A stretch of 61,976 nt of DNA, taken from assembly GCA_023389055.1 (NCBI GenBank), contig JAEWFA010000064.1, forward strand, positions 1 through 61,976, written 5' to 3'. Below are positions 15,675-23,179 of this stretch, in pieces. Positions within the stretch are counted from its first letter, which is position 1. Every line of letters begins with the position of its first letter. Below the pieces are notes generated by a model. That model had not been told where the DNA came from and searched no databases. It saw nothing but the letters and a program-made list of their open reading frames with translations. This stretch comes from Pseudomonadota bacterium. GTDB taxonomy: Bacteria > Pseudomonadota > Gammaproteobacteria > Burkholderiales > Burkholderiaceae_E. Position numbers and translations under genes: made by a program.

Positions 15675-16640
15675 ATGCGAAGCGATCGCCGACGATGGAT
15701 TCTCAGTGCCGCATCGGCATCGTTGCTGCCGGTGCGAAGCGCAGGCGCGCAAGCGGCCGCCTTCGTTCCGCAGGCGCTGCCCGTGGAACGGATCGCCGCC
15801 GAGCGGCTAGGCGAAGGCGCCGATGCGCAGCCGCTGCGCAAGCCCGTTCCCTCCAGCGGCGAACTGCTTCCGGTCGTGGGTCTCGGCACGGCCAGGCGCT
15901 ACGACGAGACCTCCCCGACGCTGCGCGAAACGCTCGCGCACTTCGCCGGATCGGGCGGGCGCGTCGTCGACACCGCGCCCTCGTACGGGCGCGCCGAAAC
16001 CGTCATCGGGTCGATCGTCGAGGAGGCGGGCCTGCGCGACCGGCTGTTCCTCGCGACGAAGGTCGCCGCGAACGGCCGCGAAGCCGGACGCGCCCAGATC
16101 GAGGAGTCGTTCCGGCGACTGCGCACGCCGCGCATCGACCTCGTCGCCGTGCACAACCTGCGCGACGTCGATACGCAACTCGCGACGCTTCGCCAGTTGA
16201 AGGCCGAAGGGCGCATCCGCTACGTCGGCATCACGACCTCGTTCGACTCGCAGTACCAGGACTTCGAACGCGTGATGCAACGCGAGCGGCTCGACTTCAT
16301 CCAGGTCGATTACGCGCTCGACAACCGCGGCGCGGCCGAGCGGATCCTGCCGCTCGCGCTCGATCGGGGGATGGCGTCGATGATCAACCTGCCGTTCGGC
16401 CGGGGCCGGCTGTTCGGTACGGTGCAAGGCAGGCCGCTGCCCGAATGGGCCGCCGACATCGGCTGCACGAGTTGGGCGCAACTGTTCCTCAAGTACATCG
16501 TCTCGCACGAGGCGGTCGTCTGCGCGATCCCCGGCACGGCCAGGCCCGAGTACGCGCTCGACAACGCCGCCGCCGCGCGCGGCCCGATGCCCGACGCCGC
16601 CGAACGCCGGCGAATGGAACGTTTCGTCGATGCGCTTTGA
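15675..16640 (+). CDS. Aldo/keto reductase with a twin-arginine signal
   Basis: A 321-residue aldo/keto reductase preceded by AGGAGG. The N-terminus MRSDRRRWILSAASAS reads as a Tat signal (RRxWIL) with cleavage near RSAGAQA, so the folded enzyme may be exported. That is unusual because the family needs NADPH. The catalytic tetrad is intact: Asp and Tyr in VDTAPSYGRAE, Lys in LATKVA, His in VAVHNL. The canonical C-terminal NADP-binding segment is weak (VVCAIPGTARPEYALDNAAAA). Its last 11 bases overlap the start of the next membrane-carrier gene. The substrate is unknown. Confidence 0.85.
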   Translation: MRSDRRRWILSAASASLLPVRSAGAQAAAFVPQALPVERIAAERLGEGADAQPLRKPVPSSGELLPVVGLGTARRYDETSPTLRETLAHFAGSGGRVVDTAPSYGRAETVIGSIVEEAGLRDRLFLATKVAANGREAGRAQIEESFRRLRTPRIDLVAVHNLRDVDTQLATLRQLKAEGRIRYVGITTSFDSQYQDFERVMQRERLDFIQVDYALDNRGAAERILPLALDRGMASMINLPFGRGRLFGTVQGRPLPEWAADIGCTSWAQLFLKYIVSHEAVVCAIPGTARPEYALDNAAAARGPMPDAAERRRMERFVDAL

Positions 16641-17994
16641 GCGCGCGCCGCGCTGGCGCGGCGCGCTCGCCCGTCTGGCCGACCTCAGACCCGGCGAGCG
16701 GGCCACGCTCGGATGGTCGCTGCTGCTCGTCTTCTCGCTGCTCGCGTCGTACTACGTGATCCGTCCCATCCGCGACGAGATGGGCGTGCTCGGCGGCGTA
16801 GAGAACCTGCAGTGGCTGTTCAGCGGCACGCTCGTCGCGATGCTCGCGCTCAACCCGGCGTTCTCCGCACTCGTGCGCCGACTGCCGCGAGAACGCTTCG
16901 TTCCGCTTGTGTACCTGTTCTTCGCAGGCAACCTCGTCGCGTTCGCCATTGCCTTCGAGACGACGACGGCAGCGCACGAGCCGTGGATCGGCCGCATCTT
17001 CTTCGTCTGGACATCGGTGTTCAACCTGTTCGTCGTGTCGCTGTTCTGGGCGCTGATGGTCGACGTGTTCGACAGCGAGCAGGGCAAGCGGCTGTTCGGA
17101 CTGCTCGCCGCGGGCGCGACGCTCGGCGCTATCGTCGGCTCGTCGTCGACCGCGTCGCTCGTCGGCACACTCGGCACCGGCCGGCTGCTGCTCGCGTCGG
17201 CTGCGCTGCTGCTCGTGGCCTGCGCCTGCGTGCTCGCGGTCTCGCGCAGATCGACGAAAGCTGCGGCAGCGACGAACCACGGCCCGCAGGACAGCCGCAG
17301 CGACGACGCGCCGATCGGCGGAAGCGCGTGGGCAGGCCTCGCGCATGTGTTGCGCTCGCCGTACCTGCTGGCGATCTGCGGCTACATGATGCTGTTCTCG
17401 ATCACCTCGACGCTGCTCTACTTCCTGCAGGCCGAGATCGTCTCCCAGCAGTTCCACGACCGGGCCGCGCGCACGCGCTTCTTCGCGTCGCTCGACCTGG
17501 CGGTGAACGCATCGACGCTGCTCGTGCAGGTACTCGTCACCGGTCGCGTGCTGCGCCGCTTCGGCGTCGCGCGTACGGCGTCGGTCCTTCCGGCGCTGTC
17601 GATCGTCGGCTTCGGCGCGCTGGCGTTCGCGCCGGGCGTCGCCGTGCTCGTCGGCGCGCAGCTCGCGCGGCGCGTGCTGAACTTCGGACTCGCGCGGCCG
17701 ACGCGCGAGCTGCTCTTCACCGTGCTGTCGCGCGAGGACAAGTACAAGGCCAAGAACGCGATCGACACCGTCGTCTATCGCGCCGGAGACCAGGTCGGCA
17801 GCTGGTCGTACGCCGCCCTCGCGGGGGCCGGCCTGGGAACCACCGGCATCGCGCTGGTGGCGGTGCCGTTGTCCTTCGCCTGGCTGTCGGTGAGCTGGTG
17901 GGTCGGGCGCCGCCAGGAGGCGATGGCGGCGCACGCCGCCGGATCAGCGCCCGCGCTGCGAAGCGCGACCGCGCAAGGCGCCGACGTCGCGTGA
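16630..17994 (+). CDS. Membrane carrier resembling NTP/NDP exchangers (COG3202/MFS)
   Basis: A 454-residue protein with about twelve hydrophobic helices. The opening (SYYVIRPIRDEMGVLGG and FSGTLVAMLALNPAFSALV) recalls the ATP/ADP antiporter-like carriers found sporadically in free-living proteobacteria. In those hosts nucleotide exchange has not been shown in general, so the substrate is open. It starts inside the 3' end of the Tat reductase gene, implying coupled translation. Its last 51 bases overlap the 3' end of the convergent helicase gene. Confidence 0.65.
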   Translation: MRFERAPRWRGALARLADLRPGERATLGWSLLLVFSLLASYYVIRPIRDEMGVLGGVENLQWLFSGTLVAMLALNPAFSALVRRLPRERFVPLVYLFFAGNLVAFAIAFETTTAAHEPWIGRIFFVWTSVFNLFVVSLFWALMVDVFDSEQGKRLFGLLAAGATLGAIVGSSSTASLVGTLGTGRLLLASAALLLVACACVLAVSRRSTKAAAATNHGPQDSRSDDAPIGGSAWAGLAHVLRSPYLLAICGYMMLFSITSTLLYFLQAEIVSQQFHDRAARTRFFASLDLAVNASTLLVQVLVTGRVLRRFGVARTASVLPALSIVGFGALAFAPGVAVLVGAQLARRVLNFGLARPTRELLFTVLSREDKYKAKNAIDTVVYRAGDQVGSWSYAALAGAGLGTTGIALVAVPLSFAWLSVSWWVGRRQEAMAAHAAGSAPALRSATAQGADVA

Positions 17995-19332
17995 AGCCGG
18001 CGCACCGTGGCCGCCGCGGTGCTGCGACGGGCCCGCCCCGCGAGACGCCGTCGCTCCAGCGCGCGCTTGCGCCGGAGCGTTGCCGCGCGATTGCCCGGCG
18101 AAGCCCGTACGCGGCGCACCCGACGACCGACGCTGTCCCCCGCGCGGCGGACGCGGCGGCCGATCGTCGACCTCCGGCTCGTCGCGAGCGTTCGGGTCGA
18201 GCTCGAAGCCGGGGATCGTCTCGCGCGTGATTTCGCGCTTGAGCAGCCGCTCGATGTCGCGCAGCAGCCCCCGCTCGTCCGGCGAGACGAGCGAGACGGC
18301 TTCGCCCTCGGCGCCGGCGCGGCCGGTGCGCCCGATCCGGTGCACGTAGTCCTCGGAGACGTTCGGCAGGTCGAAGTTCACCACGTGCGGCAACTCGACG
18401 ATGTCCAGTCCGCGCGCCGCGATGTCGGTGGCGACCAGCGCCTGCAGCGCTCCGGCCTTGAACTCCGCCAGTGCGCGCGTGCGCGCGTTCTGACTCTTGT
18501 TGCCGTGGATCGCCAGCGATGGGATACCGTCCTTGGCCAACTGCTCGGCGAGCCGGTTCGCGCCGTGCTTGGTGCGCGTGAACACCAGCACCTGGAACCA
18601 GTTGTGTTCGCGGATCAGGTGCGAGAGCAGCTCGCGCTTGCGCCCGCGATCGACCGGGAGGATGCGCTGCGCGACGCTCTCGGCCGGCGCATTGCGGCGC
18701 GCAACCTCGATCATCACGGGGTGGTCGAGCAGCGTGTCGGCCAGTGCCCGGATCTCGTCGGAGAAGGTGGCCGAGAACAGCAGGTTCTGCCGCTGTTGCG
18801 GCAGCAGTCTCAGCACGCGCCGGATGTCATGGATGAAGCCCATGTCGAGCATCCGGTCGGCTTCGTCGAGCACGAGCACCTCGACCTTCGAGAGGTCGAC
18901 GCAGCGCTGCCCGGCGAGATCGAGCAGACGGCCAGGCGTCGCGACGAGGATGTCGACGCCGCGACGCAGGCGGTCGGCCTGCGGGTTGATGTTCACGCCG
19001 CCGAAGACGACGGTGGACGTCAGCGACGTGTGCTTGCCGTAGGCGACGACACTCTGTTCGACCTGCGCGGCGAGCTCGCGGGTGGGGGTGAGGATCAATG
19101 CGCGGATCGGTCTCGCCCCGCGCGCCGCGGCAGGGCCTGCCAGCAGCCGCTGCAGGATCGGCAGCACGAAGCCCGCCGTCTTGCCGGTGCCGGTCTGCGC
19201 GCCGGCAAGCAGGTCGCCGCCGGCGAGGACGGCGGGAATCGCTTTCGCCTGGATCGGCGTGGGCGCGTCGTATCCGAGATCGGAAACGGCGCGGACGAGG
19301 GCTTCGGACAAGCCCAGTGAGGAAAAGGACAT
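17944..19332 (-). CDS. rhlE: DEAD-box RNA helicase, RhlE type
   Basis: ATP-dependent RNA helicase of the RhlE group, involved in ribosome assembly and RNA turnover. The start is the ATG at 19332 (MSFSSLGLSEALVRAVSDLGY), giving 462 residues. Motifs are the Q-motif TPIQAKAIP, Walker A AQTGTGKT, the DEAD sequence in VLDEADRMLDMGF, SAT, and HRIGRTGRAG. The C-terminal tail of about 85 residues is basic and Gly/Arg-rich (RRSSGAPRTG..., ending RGRASQRGR), typical for non-specific RNA binding. The mRNA leader may be about 170 nt and contains a hairpin (19362-19381). Confidence 0.94.
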   Translation of the reverse strand: MSFSSLGLSEALVRAVSDLGYDAPTPIQAKAIPAVLAGGDLLAGAQTGTGKTAGFVLPILQRLLAGPAAARGARPIRALILTPTRELAAQVEQSVVAYGKHTSLTSTVVFGGVNINPQADRLRRGVDILVATPGRLLDLAGQRCVDLSKVEVLVLDEADRMLDMGFIHDIRRVLRLLPQQRQNLLFSATFSDEIRALADTLLDHPVMIEVARRNAPAESVAQRILPVDRGRKRELLSHLIREHNWFQVLVFTRTKHGANRLAEQLAKDGIPSLAIHGNKSQNARTRALAEFKAGALQALVATDIAARGLDIVELPHVVNFDLPNVSEDYVHRIGRTGRAGAEGEAVSLVSPDERGLLRDIERLLKREITRETIPGFELDPNARDEPEVDDRPPRPPRGGQRRSSGAPRTGFAGQSRGNAPAQARAGATASRGAGPSQHRGGHGAPASRDVGALRGRASQRGR

Positions 19333-19361
19333 GGAACTCCAGCGACATCGGCCTGTCGGCA

Positions 19362-19381
19362 GATGCGCGGATTTGCGCATC
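19362..19381 (-). promoter_or_regulatory. Hairpin in the rhlE leader
   Basis: GATGCGC / GCGCATC, a 7-bp stem with a 6-nt loop, lies 30-50 bases before the rhlE start codon. A TATCAT at 19517-19512 (minus strand) could be the -10, giving a leader of about 170 nt. Long structured leaders are known for RNA-helicase genes, so this may be a control element. Confidence 0.35.
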
Positions 19382-19529
19382 GGCGTTGCGACGCCAGTCG
19401 CGGGCAGACGAATCGGGGGTGGAACTTCGGACCGGCGGATGCCGGGAAGATGCGGCGCAGAGACTGGCGACGGCGCCGGCGAGACGGCAACGGATTGCCG
19501 CAACGGGCGCAATGATACCCCAAGCCGGG

Positions 19530-19715
19530 TCAGCCGACCTCGAAGAACCGGCGGATGAGCGCGAAAACGACCAGCGCCATCCCGAGGATCAACCCGAAGA
19601 AGATGATCGAGCGCTGCTCGAAACGGCGTCCGGCGCGCCGCTCCATCAGGTTCAGGATCCGATCGGCGAGAACGTACAGAGCGATGCCGACGAGCGCGAG
19701 CCAGACGATGTCCAC
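19530..19715 (-). CDS. Conserved small membrane protein (61 residues)
   Basis: A 61-residue protein with two membrane helices (about residues 2-20 and 37-57) joined by a basic loop, ILNLMERRAGRRFEQRS. I recognise it as a small hypothetical protein common next to slmA in Burkholderiales, without known function. It starts 9 bases after the slmA stop, so it is probably co-transcribed with slmA. The conserved basic loop on the cytoplasmic side might contact nucleic acid or a partner; that is speculation. Confidence 0.75.
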   Translation of the reverse strand: MDIVWLALVGIALYVLADRILNLMERRAGRRFEQRSIIFFGLILGMALVVFALIRRFFEVG

Positions 19716-19724
19716 GTCTCTCGC

Positions 19725-20336
19725 TCAGGCGATGAGGAACATCGCCTGCTGCTCGAACAGCTCGGCGGGCGGACGTCGAAAGCCGCTCTTCGCGAACCGC
19801 AGCCAGCGGCCGAGCACGTAGGCGAGCGCGATTCCCGCGCGCGCCGCCGCGTCGGTGTCCTGCGGCAGGCGCCCTTGCGCGACCGTGACGCGGAACGCCT
19901 GCTTCAGCGACGCCTCGATGCGGTCGATCAACTGGTTGATGCGGTCCTGCAGCCGACCGTCCTCGGTGACCAGCGCGTCGCCGATCAGCACGCGCGTCAT
20001 GCCGGGGTTCTTCTCGGCGAACGACAGCAGCATCGCGACGATGTCGCGCAGCTGGCGCATGCCGTCTTCGGCGTGCTGCGTGGTGATCTGGTTGATGAGG
20101 CCGAAGATCGTCGATTCGATGAATTCGATCAGACCTTCGAACATCTGCGCCTTGCTGGCGAAGTGCCGGTACAGCGCTGCTTCGGACACCTGCAGCCGAC
20201 CGGCCAGCGCCGCCGTGGTGACGCGATCGCCACCCGGTTCCTGGAGCATCGCCGCGAGCGTCTGCAGGATCTGCAGGCGCCGTTCCCCCCGTTTCGGCCG
20301 CGCCTGTCTCGGTGCGGCCGTCGTCGAATCGTTCAT
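19725..20336 (-). CDS. slmA: Nucleoid occlusion factor SlmA (TetR family)
   Basis: TetR-like DNA-binding protein that blocks FtsZ assembly over the nucleoid. The 203-residue protein has an N-terminal helix-turn-helix (about residues 38-62, VTTAALAGRLQVSEAALYRHFASKAQMFE) and an all-helical C-domain containing ESTIFGLINQI and LIGDALVTEDGRLQDRINQL, both SlmA hallmarks. It lies between argB/HAD nucleotidase and a small membrane protein, the usual neighbourhood of slmA in this order. Confidence 0.92.
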   Translation of the reverse strand: MNDSTTAAPRQARPKRGERRLQILQTLAAMLQEPGGDRVTTAALAGRLQVSEAALYRHFASKAQMFEGLIEFIESTIFGLINQITTQHAEDGMRQLRDIVAMLLSFAEKNPGMTRVLIGDALVTEDGRLQDRINQLIDRIEASLKQAFRVTVAQGRLPQDTDAAARAGIALAYVLGRWLRFAKSGFRRPPAELFEQQAMFLIA

Positions 20337-20363
20337 TTTCGGTCGATGCGCGACGCCGCGGCG

Positions 20364-21137
20364 TCAGGCTTCGCCCCGGCGTGTCTTGCGCGGCAGATGA
20401 GCGACCGATTGTACTTGAAGGCCGATGCGCCGAGACGACCCGACGCGCAGGCGGTTGACGCCGTGGCGCGAGCGGCGGATCGTGCCCGTGACGAGGATCG
20501 TTTGCATGCCGATCCAGCGTGCCGCAGCGAGATTCGCCGGCGTGTCCTCGACGAGGATGCAGCGCGACGCCGGCACGCCCAGGCGCGCGGCGAGCCGGCG
20601 CAGCATCGCCCGCGACGGCTTGGGCTGGAAGCGTCCGGCGAAGCGCATCGACTCGATCGACGCGATCGACTCGATGCAGCCGGCGATGCCCAGCGCACGC
20701 ACGACGCGAGTCGCGTATTCGAGCGGTGCATTGGTGACGACGACGCGCCGCCCCGGCAGCCGGCGCAAAGCCTGCTCGAGCCGGCGGTCACGCCGCACGA
20801 TGCGCTCCAGGTCGGGGAAGGCGTGCGTCTCGCGAAGGAAGCGATGCGCATCGATGCCGTGGTGATGCACCATGCCGAGCAGCGTCGCACCGTAGCGTTG
20901 CCAGTAGCGGAAGCGCAGCGCGTCGGCCTCGGCATGGCTCAACGACAACTCGGCGGCGACGAACTCGACCATCGCCCGATGGATGCGCGGGAACACCTGC
21001 GACGACGCGTCGTGCAGCGTGTTGTCGAGATCGAGCAGCCACACCGGCGAATCGCCGCGCAGGCTGCGCGACTGCCGCCCGCCCGGCAGGTCGTGCGCCG
21101 GCGGCTCGCGGCGAACGCGACGCGACGACGAAGTCAA
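20364..21137 (-). CDS. Pyrimidine 5'-nucleotidase, HAD family
   Basis: HAD-superfamily hydrolase of the SDT1/YjjG-like pyrimidine nucleotidase group. Motif I is WLLDLDNTLHDA, motif II VVTNAP, and motif III/IV VPASRCILVEDTPANLAAARWIGM. A four-helix cap contains YWQRYGATLLGMVHHHGID. No ATG is available between the argB stop and motif I. The best start is TTG at 21137, 8 bases after the argB stop, giving 257 residues; the N-terminal 35 residues are basic and poorly conserved. Motif III is preceded by a tandem IESIASIES repeat. Confidence 0.85.
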   Translation of the reverse strand: MTSSSRRVRREPPAHDLPGGRQSRSLRGDSPVWLLDLDNTLHDASSQVFPRIHRAMVEFVAAELSLSHAEADALRFRYWQRYGATLLGMVHHHGIDAHRFLRETHAFPDLERIVRRDRRLEQALRRLPGRRVVVTNAPLEYATRVVRALGIAGCIESIASIESMRFAGRFQPKPSRAMLRRLAARLGVPASRCILVEDTPANLAAARWIGMQTILVTGTIRRSRHGVNRLRVGSSRRIGLQVQSVAHLPRKTRRGEA

Positions 21138-21145
21138 CGCCTGAC

Positions 21146-22072
21146 TCAGCTGCTGCGGATCATCGTGCCGACCCCGTGGTCGGTCATGATCTCCAGCAAC
21201 AGGCAATGGTCGACGCGACCGTCGACGATGTGCACCGAATTCACGCCGCCGCGCGCGGCATCGAGCGCCGAGGAGATCTTCGGCAGCATGCCGCCGGAGA
21301 TCGTGCCGTCGGCGAAGAGCGCGTCGATCTGCCGCGGCGTCAGACCGCTCAGCAGCTTGCCGTTCTTGTCGAGCACGCCGGGCGTGTTGGTGAGCAGCAC
21401 GAGCTTCTCGGCCTGCAGCACCTCGGCCATCTTGCCCGCGACGACGTCGGCATTGATGTTGTAGGTCTCGCCCTCTTCGCCCGAGCCGATCGGAGCGATC
21501 ACCGGAATGAAGCCGTTGGCGGTGAGCGTGTGGATGATCGCCGGATCGATCTTCGCGACCTCCCCGACCTGGCCGATGTCGATCGGCTCGTCGGGCTTGT
21601 CCTTCGACGGCAGCCTCATGCGCCGCGCGCGGATGAGCCCGCCGTCCTGCCCCGTGAGCCCGACGGCGCGGCCGCCGGCGGTGTTGATCAGTTCGACGAT
21701 CTCCTTGTTCACCTGGCCGGCCAGCACCATCTCGACGATGTCCATCGTCTCCGCGTCGGTCACCCGCATGCCCTGTACGAACTCGCCCTTCTTGCCGACG
21801 CGCGCGAGCAGCTGCTCGATCTGCGGACCGCCGCCGTGGACGACGACCGGGTTCAACCCGACCAGCCGCAGCAGCACGACGTCGCGCGCGAAGCTCTGCT
21901 TGAGCTGTTGGTCGATCATCGCGTTGCCGCCGTACTTGACGACGACGATGCGCCCGTGAAAGCGCTGGATGTAGGGCATCGCCTCGACGAGGATCGCCGC
22001 CTTCGTCGCCGGAGTGACGTCGCGGGTCGAAGGCGGGCCCGGCGAAGCTTCGGGATTCGATTTGGCGCTCAT
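21146..22072 (-). CDS. argB: Acetylglutamate kinase
   Basis: Phosphorylates N-acetylglutamate, the second step of arginine synthesis. The start is the ATG at 22072 (MSAKSNPEASPGPPSTRD), with AGGTGAG upstream, giving 308 residues. Features are VVVKYGGNAM (Lys), VVVHGGGPQI, the VNKEIVELINTAGGRAVGLTGQDGG region, NINADVVAGKMAEVL and the C-terminal HIVDGRVDHCLLLEIMTDHGVGTMI. It heads the argB-HAD-slmA-small protein operon. A TAGAAT (22110-22105, minus strand) could be its -10. Confidence 0.96.
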   Translation of the reverse strand: MSAKSNPEASPGPPSTRDVTPATKAAILVEAMPYIQRFHGRIVVVKYGGNAMIDQQLKQSFARDVVLLRLVGLNPVVVHGGGPQIEQLLARVGKKGEFVQGMRVTDAETMDIVEMVLAGQVNKEIVELINTAGGRAVGLTGQDGGLIRARRMRLPSKDKPDEPIDIGQVGEVAKIDPAIIHTLTANGFIPVIAPIGSGEEGETYNINADVVAGKMAEVLQAEKLVLLTNTPGVLDKNGKLLSGLTPRQIDALFADGTISGGMLPKISSALDAARGGVNSVHIVDGRVDHCLLLEIMTDHGVGTMIRSS

Positions 22073-22151
22073 GGGAGGCTCACCTGGGTTCGGGCTCGCG
22101 TGGCATTCTAATCGCCGCCCGCGCTGCGCCTTCCCAGGAACATGACCGAGC

Positions 22152-23069
22152 ATGAATCTGCGGCAGCTGGAGTATTTCGTGCAGGTCGCCGAGCTGGGCA
22201 GCTTCAGCCGCGCGGCGCGCCTGCTCGGCCTGGCACAACCGGCACTGAGCCGCCAGGTGCGCGCGCTCGAGACCGATCTGCGGGAAACCCTGCTGCTGCG
22301 CAACGGCCGCGGCGTCGAGCTCACCGACGCGGGGCGGCGCCTTTTCGAGCACGCGATCGCAATCCTTCAGCACGTCGCGCACGCGCGCGACGACATGGGC
22401 GCGCAGCGCGACGAACCGGTCGGGCGGATCGTCGTCGGCCTGCCGCCCAGCCTGGGCCGCCAGCTCACGCGCCCGCTGATCGACGCGTTCCGCAACGAAC
22501 TGCCGCGTGCACGACTGGCGATCGTCGAAGGGCTCACCGCACACATCGCGGAATGGATCGCCACCGGACGCGTCGACCTGGCGCTGCTGCACAACCCTGA
22601 TGCGGCGCCCGAGCTCGACATCGTGCCGGTGCTCGAGGAGATGCTCTGCCTCGTGCAGCCGGCGTCTCGACGCAACGGAGGAACGCGCGTCGCGGCGCGC
22701 GAGCGAGCTCCGCTGCCGCTGGCGCGACTCTCGGACTTCCCGCTCGTCGTACCCGACCGCATGCACGCGCTGCGCCGGCTGACCGAGACGCAGGCTGCCC
22801 TCGCCGGCGTGCAACTGAACATCGCCTGGGAGGTGTCGAGCGTTCCGTCGATCGTCGACCTCGTCGCAGCGGGTTACGGCAATGCGGTACTGCCGCGCAG
22901 CGCCGTTGCCGCCTCGGGTCGTGCGGCGCAACTCGCGATGCGCCCGCTCGGCGATCCGCCGCTGCACAGCGTGCTGTGCATGGCCGCTTCGGCGCACCGG
23001 CGCGCGACCCCGCTCGCTCGACGGGTCTCGGCTCTGCTGCGTCAGTTGGCACGCGGGGTCGACGTGTGA
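22152..23069 (+). CDS. LysR-family regulator of the protocatechuate cluster
   Basis: A 305-residue LysR-type transcription factor. The winged helix-turn-helix is at residues 1-60 (MNLRQLEYFVQVAELGSFSR, LGLAQPALSRQVRALE), followed by a linker helix and a periplasmic-binding-like effector domain (from about residue 92, IVVGLPPS). It reads in the same direction as the catabolic genes and ends 110 bases before the first one; a T-N11-A operator lies in that gap. It is the likely activator of the pathway, with protocatechuate or a downstream intermediate as inducer, but that is inferred from position. Confidence 0.9.
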   Translation: MNLRQLEYFVQVAELGSFSRAARLLGLAQPALSRQVRALETDLRETLLLRNGRGVELTDAGRRLFEHAIAILQHVAHARDDMGAQRDEPVGRIVVGLPPSLGRQLTRPLIDAFRNELPRARLAIVEGLTAHIAEWIATGRVDLALLHNPDAAPELDIVPVLEEMLCLVQPASRRNGGTRVAARERAPLPLARLSDFPLVVPDRMHALRRLTETQAALAGVQLNIAWEVSSVPSIVDLVAAGYGNAVLPRSAVAASGRAAQLAMRPLGDPPLHSVLCMAASAHRRATPLARRVSALLRQLARGVDV

Positions 23070-23080
23070 CATGCAGACCC

Positions 23081-23131
23081 ATGCCGTATCGGCATAGCTG
23101 ATATCCCCCTGCTCTGCACGAGTTCGCAGAG
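23081..23131 (+). promoter_or_regulatory. Candidate LysR operator upstream of the lig operon
   Basis: ATGCCGTATCGGCAT (23081-23095) is a perfect 6-bp dyad with the T-N11-A layout of LysR recognition sites. A second inverted repeat, CTCTGC-N8-GCAGAG, follows at 23112-23131. The 23096-23179 region must contain the promoter; GAGAAT at 23141-23146 is a possible but weak -10. Confidence 0.6.
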
Positions 23132-23179
23132 CCCGCGTGCGAGAATCGAAGCTCCCTCCCCGCTTCCCGGAGCCTCGCA

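Noticed and set aside
13307..16759. Long open frame in another phase over moeB, recQ and the Tat reductase
   Set aside because: Arg/Ala/Pro-rich shadow of the real genes without recognisable motifs.
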